Below, one piece after another: positions 23,763 through 30,945 of a stretch of DNA of 64,000 bases. This stretch comes from CAWKCE01 sp032127035. GTDB lineage: Bacteria > Actinomycetota > Actinomycetes > JAHEKZ01. Made by a program: the position numbers and the translations under genes. The DNA lies in NCBI GenBank assembly GCA_963848085.1, contig CAWKCE010000003.1, positions 930,001 to 994,000 on the forward strand. The letters are read 5' to 3'. Below the pieces are notes generated by a model that was given only the letters and a program-made list of their open reading frames with translations, was not told where the DNA came from and searched no databases. Positions within the stretch are counted from its first letter, which is position 1, and each line of letters starts with the position of its first letter.

Positions 23763-24584
23763 TCAGATCAGGTGCGCCAGGGGGGCCGTCGTCGGACGCG
23801 GAAGCCCGCCGCAGGAGTGGGGACGGTCGGCTCCTACGGCACGCTCATCGACCCTCACGGCGACGCCATCGACCAGGAAGGCACCGTCGGGCAGAGCGGC
23901 TGTCGTCAGCGGGCGCGGCATGGAGACTCCTCGGTGGGCCAGCACGGCGAGCTCGGCGGCCTGCGCGCCGGCAGTCAAGTCCGTGCGGCCCCGGCAGGCA
24001 GCCGTGCTCAGGGAGGCCGCCTCAGGGCCGCCGAACAGCCAGCCGTCGGGAAGCTGGAGCACGGTGGGCGAGAAGCGGTGGCCGCCCAGATGGGTGGACT
24101 CCCAGACCTCGAGACGGTCGTCGCGGATGAGCCGTTCGACGGCTTCGCGTCCGTTCCGCGCGCAGCAGACGTCACGCCGGCCGTTGGTGCACACCAGCAC
24201 CACCGTGGCGTCGTCCGGGGGCCCGGGCAGTGGTCCGGAGGCCAGGATCGACGTCAGGTCCAGGTCGAGCAGCGCGCGCGGGTCGGGGAGCGTGATCCGG
24301 CGCAGCTCAGGCTCGGGGCCGGGTCGGGCCACGAGCAGCGTGCGTGGCCCGGTCGGTCCGACGTCGGGGTGACGACCCGGGCGACGGATGAGCACGACCC
24401 GGATCGGCAGCCCGGCAGTCCGCGCGTCGAGGTCACGGGCCACGTCGGGCGCAAGGTTGCTGTCACCGGGCGCGCGGGCACCCCACGCCCCCGGCTGCTC
24501 CACGGCCAGCCAGGCCGCGGTCGTGGGCGCCGACCCGGCCAGCGGCTCGGCCAGGCCGCGCGCCAGTGACGAGCAGCTGGTCAT
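23763..24584 (-). CDS. sucrase/ferredoxin-like protein
   Basis: A 273-residue protein of the Suc_Fer-like family, a thioredoxin-like ferredoxin fold. VLVCTNGRRDVCCARNG contributes cysteines that may ligate a [2Fe-2S] cluster, and the signature WESTHLGGHRFSPTVLQLPDG (split here: WESTHLGGHRF and SPTVLQLPDG) is clear. Despite the family name no sucrase activity is expected; the biochemical role in bacteria is not established. The ATG overlaps the M23 peptidase stop by four bases. Confidence 0.85.
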   Translation of the reverse strand: MTSCSSLARGLAEPLAGSAPTTAAWLAVEQPGAWGARAPGDSNLAPDVARDLDARTAGLPIRVVLIRRPGRHPDVGPTGPRTLLVARPGPEPELRRITLPDPRALLDLDLTSILASGPLPGPPDDATVVLVCTNGRRDVCCARNGREAVERLIRDDRLEVWESTHLGGHRFSPTVLQLPDGWLFGGPEAASLSTAACRGRTDLTAGAQAAELAVLAHRGVSMPRPLTTAALPDGAFLVDGVAVRVDERAVGADRPHSCGGLPRPTTAPLAHLI

Positions 24585-25183
24585 CTGGCGGGCTGCCCGA
24601 CCCGGCGCAGCTCCAGGAGGCTCCGGGGACGGACTGCGCTGGTGTAGCCGCCGCCAGCTGGCCTGACCTCGAAGTGGAGGTGGCAGCCGTCTGGCGCCGC
24701 GAGCTTGCCCGCGCGAGCGATCACGTCGCCTGGCCGTACCCGATCACCCGGGCTCACGAGAACGCGGCGCACGTGCCCGAACACCAGGTCCTGGCCGTCG
24801 TGTCGGATACGGAACGCCTTGCTGCCGTAGGCGGCTCCGAGTACGCCCGGAGCCCCGGGTCGAACCACCCGGCCCGGTACGTTGCTGAAGACCTTCACGC
24901 CGCATCTCATCGCGATGTCGATCCCGTGGTGGAAGCCCTGGCGGCCGGGGCAGCGGGAGTCGTGCGGATAGTAGGGCGCTCGCGTGCAGCCGAAGGGGAT
25001 CATGATCCGGTGCCTCCCCGCGTACCACGGTGACCGGTAGAAGGACGTGTCGTCGGTCCAGAAGCGATCGGCAGCTGAGGACGGCAGGGGGGCCGTGCGG
25101 GGTGGGGACGCCACCACCGGCCCGGCGCTCATCAGCGCCACCGCGACGAGGGCAGCGGCGGGCCCGACCCTCCGGCCGATCAC
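24581..25183 (-). CDS. secreted M23-family metallopeptidase
   Basis: A 200-residue LytM/lysostaphin-type peptidase with an N-terminal signal (AAALVAVALMSAGPVVAS). The zinc residues are in FHHGIDIAM (HxxxD) and GCHLHFEVRP (HxH). These enzymes cut peptide crosslinks in peptidoglycan or serve as regulatory scaffolds. It contains extra cysteines (FGCTRAPYYPHDSRCPG) that may form a disulfide outside the cell. The GTG start overlaps the topoisomerase A stop by four bases (GTGA), and its own stop overlaps the next gene in the same way. Confidence 0.88.
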   Translation of the reverse strand: MIGRRVGPAAALVAVALMSAGPVVASPPRTAPLPSSAADRFWTDDTSFYRSPWYAGRHRIMIPFGCTRAPYYPHDSRCPGRQGFHHGIDIAMRCGVKVFSNVPGRVVRPGAPGVLGAAYGSKAFRIRHDGQDLVFGHVRRVLVSPGDRVRPGDVIARAGKLAAPDGCHLHFEVRPAGGGYTSAVRPRSLLELRRVGQPAR

Positions 25184-27621
25184 GCGGGGCCGGCAACCGC
25201 AGCCACCGGGACCGTGCCGGCGGCGCCGGGACCGTCCCGGCGGGGTTCTGGTTCCGGCAGCTCGACGGGGACCCCCGTGGCCGCAGCGGCGCGCGCCGGG
25301 GAGCGGCCGGCCCAGGCGAACAGCAGCGCGTCCTCACCCTTCCGGAAGCGGTGGCACCGAACACCCCCGGTGCCCCTGCCCTTGCGTGGGAACTCGACGT
25401 AGCTGGTCACCTTCACCGAGCCGGCATCGGTGCCGGGGAGGGCGGCCGACGAGCCGGCCACAGTGACGACAACCGCGTCCAGACTGGGGTCGACCGCGCC
25501 GAAGAACACCGTCCGGGCACCGGACGCCATGCGGACACCGGTCATGCCCCCGGCGGCCCGGCCCTGCGCACGAACGCCGGCGGCCGGGAACCGGAGCAGC
25601 TGCCCGTCAGAGGTGACGAACACCAGGTCAGCGTCCGCAGTCGCCAGCTCGACGGCGCCGACCACGCGGTCGCCGGGCTTGAGCGCGATGACGTCCCACC
25701 GGTCCTTGTTGGAGGGGACGTCGAACGCCACGCGCTTGACCACGCCCTGCTCGGTCCCGAGCGCCAGCCCCGCGGCGTCGTCGCGCAGCGCCGCCAGGGT
25801 CAGGACCTGTTCGTCCCGGTCGAGATCGAGGAACTCGCTCACTGGCGCCCCCCCGGCGACGTGTGGCGACTGGGCAGTGATCGGCAGGGCTGGGAGGTCG
25901 AGCACCGACAGCCGGAAGACCCGCCCCGCACTGGTGACCACGCCGACTTCCCCCCGTGCGGTCGCCGACACGCGTGCGGCAACGACGTCGTGCTTGGAGC
26001 GGGGCCCGCCGGCGGGGAGCTCAGAGTCGTCGAGAGTGCGTGCCAGTAGGCCGGTCGAGCTCAGCAGGACCCAACACGGGTCGTTGGTGACTTCGAGGGG
26101 GACCGTTGCCGCGGGCTGCCCGGCTGACTCGAGGAGGACGGTGCGTCGTGGTGTCCCGAACTTCTGGGCCACGTCGGCCAGCTCGTCCGAGACCACCAAC
26201 CGCAGGCGCTGCTCGTCGTCGAGGATCTCTGACAGCGACTCGATCGTCCCCGCGAGCTCGTCGCGTTCCTGCTCGAGCTCGATGCGGGAGAACCGGGTCA
26301 GGCGACGCAGCGGCATCTCGAGGATGTAGCTGGCCTGGACTTCGCTGAGTTCGAACACGGTCATGAGGCGTTCTCGGGCCATGGCCGTGTCGTCGCTGGT
26401 CCGGATGAGCTGGATGACCTCGTCGATGTCGACGATCGCGACCAGCAGGCCCTCCACCAGATGGAGCCGGTCGGCCGCTCGTCCGCGTCGGAACGCTGTT
26501 CGACGCCGCACCACATCGATGCGGTGGTCCACGTAGACCTGAAGCAGCGGTCGAAGTCCGAGTGTCTGCGGCTGCCCGTCGACCAGGGCCACGTTGTTGA
26601 TTCCGAAGGACTCCTCGAGGGGCGTGAGCCGGTAGAGGTCCTCGAGCACCGCGTCGGGGTTGAAACCGTTCTTGATCTCGATGACCAGGCGCAGGCCCTG
26701 CTCGTGGTCGGTGAGGTCGGTCAGGTCGGAGATGCCCGAAAGCCGCTTGGCGCGGACGAGCTGGGAGATCTTCTCGATCACGCGCTCCGGGCCTACTCCG
26801 AACGGCAGCTCGGTCACGACGACGCCCTTGCGGCGCGGGGTCACGGACTCGACCCGGGCACGGGCCCGGACCCGGAACGTCCCACGGCCGGTCTCGTACG
26901 CGTCGTGGACACCGTCGAGGCCGATGATCTTGCCACCAGTGGGTAGGTCGGGCCCGGGGACAAAGCGCATCAGGTCTTCCAGGCTGGCGTCGGGGTGCCT
27001 GATGAGGTGGCGGGCGGCAGCGATGACTTCGGCCAGGTTGTGAGGCGGCATGTTGGTGGCCATCCCGACCGCGATGCCCGAGGCTCCGTTGACCAGGAGA
27101 TTGGGGTACGCGGCGGGCAGAACCTGCGGTTCACGCAGCTGGCCATCGTAGTTTGCACCGAAGTCGACGACGTCTTCGTCGATGGATCCAGTCATCAACA
27201 TGGCGGCTGGGGCGAGGCGGCACTCGGTGTAGCGCATCGCGGCCGGTCCGGCGTCCGGCGACCCAAAGTTCCCGTGCCCGTCGACCAGCGGCACGCGCAT
27301 GGAGAACGACTGCGCCATACGGACGAGGGCGTCGTAGATGGCGCCGTCGCCATGCGGGTGCAGCTTGCCCATGACCTCGCCGACGACACGGGCCGACTTC
27401 ACGTGGCCACGCTCTGGGCGCAGGCCCATGTCGTCCATTTGGTAGAGGATCCGCCGGTGGACTGGCTTGAGCCCGTCCCGGGCGTCGGGCAGCGCCCGGC
27501 TGTAGATCACCGAGTAGGCGTACTCGAGGAAGCTCCCCTGCATCTCCTCCGCGACGTCGACGTCGACGATGCGCTCGGCGAAGTCCTCAGGCGGCGGGGA
27601 CTTGGTGGTGCGGCGGGCCAT
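25180..27621 (-). CDS. type IIA DNA topoisomerase A subunit (ParC/second GyrA type)
   Basis: An 813-residue DNA-cleaving subunit. The active-site Tyr is Y131 in PAAMRYTECRL, and the quinolone-pocket helix reads HPHGDGAIYDALVRMAQ, with Gly (G93) where E. coli GyrA has Ser83. The breakage-reunion domain is complete, and the C-terminal beta-propeller (from about 490) lacks an obvious GyrA box, which favours a topoisomerase IV-like role. The ATG at 27621 has GGGAG upstream; a start 12 codons earlier is less likely. It heads an operon running through the peptidase, ferredoxin-like, thioredoxin-like and carbonic anhydrase genes. Confidence 0.9.
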   Translation of the reverse strand: MARRTTKSPPPEDFAERIVDVDVAEEMQGSFLEYAYSVIYSRALPDARDGLKPVHRRILYQMDDMGLRPERGHVKSARVVGEVMGKLHPHGDGAIYDALVRMAQSFSMRVPLVDGHGNFGSPDAGPAAMRYTECRLAPAAMLMTGSIDEDVVDFGANYDGQLREPQVLPAAYPNLLVNGASGIAVGMATNMPPHNLAEVIAAARHLIRHPDASLEDLMRFVPGPDLPTGGKIIGLDGVHDAYETGRGTFRVRARARVESVTPRRKGVVVTELPFGVGPERVIEKISQLVRAKRLSGISDLTDLTDHEQGLRLVIEIKNGFNPDAVLEDLYRLTPLEESFGINNVALVDGQPQTLGLRPLLQVYVDHRIDVVRRRTAFRRGRAADRLHLVEGLLVAIVDIDEVIQLIRTSDDTAMARERLMTVFELSEVQASYILEMPLRRLTRFSRIELEQERDELAGTIESLSEILDDEQRLRLVVSDELADVAQKFGTPRRTVLLESAGQPAATVPLEVTNDPCWVLLSSTGLLARTLDDSELPAGGPRSKHDVVAARVSATARGEVGVVTSAGRVFRLSVLDLPALPITAQSPHVAGGAPVSEFLDLDRDEQVLTLAALRDDAAGLALGTEQGVVKRVAFDVPSNKDRWDVIALKPGDRVVGAVELATADADLVFVTSDGQLLRFPAAGVRAQGRAAGGMTGVRMASGARTVFFGAVDPSLDAVVVTVAGSSAALPGTDAGSVKVTSYVEFPRKGRGTGGVRCHRFRKGEDALLFAWAGRSPARAAAATGVPVELPEPEPRRDGPGAAGTVPVAAVAGPA

Positions 27622-27694
27622 GGGGCTCCCTCGGATCGGCGGGCACCCCATTGTCACCGGTACGGCGGCGGGATGGGGGAGCGACTCGGACCGG

Positions 27695-28594
27695 TCAGGT
27701 CGGCCGACCGCCGACGCGCGTCACGCAGCGCGCGGCACTCCGGGCACCGGCCGCCAGTGCGGCGTCCGGCGGTCCCTGCTCCAGCCACCGCCCAAGGAAC
27801 CCGGCGGCGAAGGCATCTCCGGCCCCGGTGGTGTCCAGGACCGGCACGGTCTCTGCCGCTCCGTGCACCAGCGACGAGCCATCGGTCCAGGCGGCACCGT
27901 CCTCGCCCAGCTTCACCACCACTGCTCCGACCTCCTGGGCGAGGCTCTCGGCTGCCGCGATGGGGTCGTCGTGACCGGCCATCAACCTGGCCTCGTCTCC
28001 GTTGGGGAAGAGCAGCTCAACTCCGCGCAGCCAGCTGCGCAGCCGCTCGGCACCCACGGACTCAATGACCGCCAACGCGCCCGGGTCGACCGAGCGGGTC
28101 ATGCCCCGCTCGCCGGCCCGTCGCAAGGCCGCCAACGCGGCCACCCGGGCGTCGTCGTGGAGGAAGGAGAAGCCGGACACGTGAAGGTGGTTCCCCGGGA
28201 CGAAGAGCGGGTCCGGCAGGTCCGAGGCGCGGATCCGTGCGCTGGCGCCCGAGTCGGTGATCATGCTGCGCTCACCGTGGCCGTCGACCAGGACGATGCA
28301 CGTTCCGGTGGGAAGCGTGAGGTCTGACGAGACGTGGCAGTCCACGCCACCGGACACCAGGACCTCGACCGCGGCCCGGCCCCAGACGTCGGCGCCCACG
28401 CGGCCGACGAACGACGCGTCTCGCCCGAGGTGAGCGACCCAGGCGGCGGTGTTGGCGGCGGCACCGCCGCCGTGGGTGGTGACGCCGGCGGGAACGTCGT
28501 CGGCGTAGCGCAGGTCGCCGTGCAGGTGTGCGACGACGTCGGTGAACAGGTCGCCGAAGGCGACGACGCGGTCGGGTCGGCCGTCTGCGGTCAT
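27695..28594 (-). CDS. PfkB-family kinase, probable pseudouridine kinase
   Basis: A 299-residue ribokinase-fold sugar kinase. It starts VVAFGDLFTDVVAHLHG, has the substrate loop GGGAAANTAAWVAHLG, and ends with the PfkB anion-hole and catalytic base DTTGAGDAFAAGFLG (D260). Its ATG overlaps the stop of the psuG gene by four bases. In bacteria psuK (kinase) and psuG (glycosidase) work together: pseudouridine is phosphorylated, then split into uracil and ribose 5-phosphate. The kinase assignment rests on this context; ribokinase or adenosine kinase activity is the alternative. Confidence 0.85.
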   Translation of the reverse strand: MTADGRPDRVVAFGDLFTDVVAHLHGDLRYADDVPAGVTTHGGGAAANTAAWVAHLGRDASFVGRVGADVWGRAAVEVLVSGGVDCHVSSDLTLPTGTCIVLVDGHGERSMITDSGASARIRASDLPDPLFVPGNHLHVSGFSFLHDDARVAALAALRRAGERGMTRSVDPGALAVIESVGAERLRSWLRGVELLFPNGDEARLMAGHDDPIAAAESLAQEVGAVVVKLGEDGAAWTDGSSLVHGAAETVPVLDTTGAGDAFAAGFLGRWLEQGPPDAALAAGARSAARCVTRVGGRPT

Positions 28595-29508
28595 CCGGGT
28601 GCTCGGGCGAGCTCGACCGCGATCTCGGCTGCCAGCTCGGCGTTGCGCCGGATGATGATGCTGTTGGCCTCCAGGGAGGCGCCCTTCGTCTCCCGGTGCA
28701 TCCACTCGAGCAGGAAGGGCGTGACCGCCTTGCCGCGCAGGCCCTGCCGGTCGGCCGCGGACAGCGCGGCGCGGAGGGTCCACTCGTGCTGCTCTCGGTC
28801 GAGCGCGTCGGCTGGAGCCAGGGGGTTGGCGACGATCACGGCGGATCGGTGGGCACCGAGAGCCTCACGGGCCCGCACGACGTCCGCGACGTCAGTCGGG
28901 GAGTCCACCTGCCAGTCGACGGACAGGCCAGAGTCGGTCAGGTAGAACGCGGGGAACTGCCGGGTGCGGTAGCCGAGCACCACCACGTTCAGGGTCTCCA
29001 GCCGCTCCAGCGTGGCGGGGATGTCGAGGATCGACTTCACCCCGGCGCAGACGACGACCAACCCGACGGAGCCGAGCGTGGTGAGGTCCGGAGACTCGTC
29101 CCAGGTGTTCCGGGCCTCGCGATGGACGCCCCCGAGCCCTCCCGTCGCCATGACGCCGATGCCAACGTGGCGTGCGATCCGGGCGGTCGCCGAGACGGTG
29201 GTGGCTCCGAACCGGCCTGCGGCAACGGCCGGCCCGAGGTCACGGACACTGAGCTTGGCGACGTCGTCGCGCTCGGCGACCTGCACCAGTTCGTGGTCGG
29301 ACAGCCCGACGGTGACGGTGCCGCCCAGCACGGCGATGGTCGCTGGCGTGGCGCCCAGTTCCCGAACGGCCTGCTCCACTCCGCGCGCGACGTCGAGGTT
29401 CTGCGGGCGCGGGAGCCCGTGCGCGATGATCGTCGACTCGAGCGCCACCAGGGGACGACGTTCGGCGACTGCCGCCGCGACCTCGGCGTTCACGCGCAGT
29501 GGTTCCAT
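28591..29508 (-). CDS. psuG: pseudouridine-5'-phosphate glycosidase
   Basis: A 305-residue enzyme that reversibly cleaves pseudouridine 5'-phosphate to uracil and ribose 5-phosphate. Family landmarks are ALESTIIAHGLPRPQN (E24), AKLSVRDLG (K85), GIGVMATGGLGGVHR, the SPDL metal Asp (D141), CAGVKSILD (K158, the position of the Schiff-base lysine) and GASLEANSIIIRRNA. The full length is normal. The ATG at 29508 is chosen; a GTG three codons upstream is possible. Only about 29 bases separate it from the divergent decarboxylase gene, so the two promoters must overlap and both messages may be leaderless. Confidence 0.92.
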   Translation of the reverse strand: MEPLRVNAEVAAAVAERRPLVALESTIIAHGLPRPQNLDVARGVEQAVRELGATPATIAVLGGTVTVGLSDHELVQVAERDDVAKLSVRDLGPAVAAGRFGATTVSATARIARHVGIGVMATGGLGGVHREARNTWDESPDLTTLGSVGLVVVCAGVKSILDIPATLERLETLNVVVLGYRTRQFPAFYLTDSGLSVDWQVDSPTDVADVVRAREALGAHRSAVIVANPLAPADALDREQHEWTLRAALSAADRQGLRGKAVTPFLLEWMHRETKGASLEANSIIIRRNAELAAEIAVELARAPG

Positions 29509-29537
29509 GGCGCTCACGGTAGTGCCACGATCGCCGC

Positions 29538-30944
29538 ATGTCGGAGACCTGGGACCGCGATGTCCGTGCCCTCCTGGAGCGCACGTTGCTTCACTCCCGA
29601 GGCTGGTGGGACTCGCTCGACGAACGGCCGGTCGCCGCGCGCGCCACCGCGGACGACATGCTCGCCAGCTTCGCCGAGCCCCTTCCGGAGGAACCGACGC
29701 CGGCGACCGAGGTGATCGACCTGCTGGCACGCCGGGCCGAACCTGGTCTGTCCGCCATGGGCTCGGGTCGCTTCTTCGGCTTCGTGATCGGTGGCGCTGT
29801 TCCGGCAGCGCTGGCGGCGGACTGGTTGTCCGTAGCCTGGGACCAGAACGCCGGGCTCCGCGAGGTCACGCCCGCCGCAGCCGTCGTCGAGGAGGTTGCC
29901 GCGTCCTGGCTGCTCGACCTGCTCGGTCTTCCGGAGCACGCGTCCGTCGGCTTCGTGACCGGTGGCTGCATGGCGACCTTCACGTGCCTGGCGGCCGCTC
30001 GCCATCACGTGCTCGCGCGCGAGGGCTACGACGTCGAGCGATCCGGGCTGCGGGAAGCACCGGCGATCCGGGTCATCACCGCGGACGAGAGGCATGCCAC
30101 CGTCGACCTGGCTCTGCGCTACCTGGGTCTGGGTACCGACCACGTTCAGCGTGTCCGGACCGACGACCAAGGTCGCATCGACCCGGGGGCCCTGGCTGAG
30201 GTTCTCGCCTCCGACGATGCTCCGACGATCGTGTGCCTTGCCGCCGGGAACGTGAACACTGGGTCGTTCGACGACTTCGGTGCCGCGGTCACTGCCGCCC
30301 ACGAGCGCGGTGCCTGGGTGCACGTCGACGGCGCCTTCGGGTTGTGGGCAGCGGCCTCTTCGGCGACGGCACGACTGACTGCGGGCATGGCGGACGCCGA
30401 CTCGTGGTCCACCGACGGTCACAAGTGGCTGAACGTGCCCTACGACTCCGGCCTTGCCATCGTGGCGCACCCAGAGTCGCACCGGGCTGCGTTCTCGGTG
30501 CACGCCGACTATCTGGTGCAGAGCGCGTCGTCGGACCCGATGGACCTGGTCCCCGAGTTCTCCCGCCGGGCGCGCGGGTTCGCGGTCTGGGCGGCGTTGC
30601 GCTCGCTGGGTCGGGCCGGCGTGGTGGACCTCGGCGACCGCCTGTGCCGCATGGCACAGCAGTTCGCGACGAGACTCGCCCAGCTCCCCGGGGTCGCCGT
30701 GGTCAACGAGGTGGTGCTCAACCAGATCCTCGTCAGGTGCGACGACGATGACGCCGTCACCCTCGAGGTTGCCCGCCGGGTGGTGGCCAGCGGCGTGGCC
30801 TTCGTGAGCCCCAGTGTGTTCAAGGGGCGCCGTGTGCTCCGTATCTCGGTGTGCAACGGCTGGACGTCGGAGGCGGACGTCGAGCGGACAGTTGCCGCGG
30901 TCTCCACCGCGTTGGTCGCAGCCCGTTCGCACGACACGCGTTAG
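29538..30944 (+). CDS. PLP-dependent group II decarboxylase family protein
   Basis: A 468-residue fold-type I PLP enzyme related to aromatic amino acid, glutamate and diaminobutyrate decarboxylases. The PLP lysine is K296 in STDGHKWLNVPYDSG, and D264 in WVHVDGAFGLWA pairs with the pyridine nitrogen. The segment GFVTGGCMATFTCLAAAR forms the phosphate cup. The substrate is not clear; annotators usually call such actinobacterial members aspartate aminotransferase-like or pyridoxal-dependent decarboxylase. The start has no ribosome binding site; CACGAT six bases upstream could serve as a -10 box. It is followed one base after its stop by the acetyltransferase gene. Confidence 0.87.
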   Translation: MSETWDRDVRALLERTLLHSRGWWDSLDERPVAARATADDMLASFAEPLPEEPTPATEVIDLLARRAEPGLSAMGSGRFFGFVIGGAVPAALAADWLSVAWDQNAGLREVTPAAAVVEEVAASWLLDLLGLPEHASVGFVTGGCMATFTCLAAARHHVLAREGYDVERSGLREAPAIRVITADERHATVDLALRYLGLGTDHVQRVRTDDQGRIDPGALAEVLASDDAPTIVCLAAGNVNTGSFDDFGAAVTAAHERGAWVHVDGAFGLWAAASSATARLTAGMADADSWSTDGHKWLNVPYDSGLAIVAHPESHRAAFSVHADYLVQSASSDPMDLVPEFSRRARGFAVWAALRSLGRAGVVDLGDRLCRMAQQFATRLAQLPGVAVVNEVVLNQILVRCDDDDAVTLEVARRVVASGVAFVSPSVFKGRRVLRISVCNGWTSEADVERTVAAVSTALVAARSHDTR

Positions 30945-30945
30945 C

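Noticed and set aside
25030..26049. Arg/Gly-rich plus-strand frame opposite the topoisomerase A gene
   Set aside because: Antisense shadow without start signals or domains.
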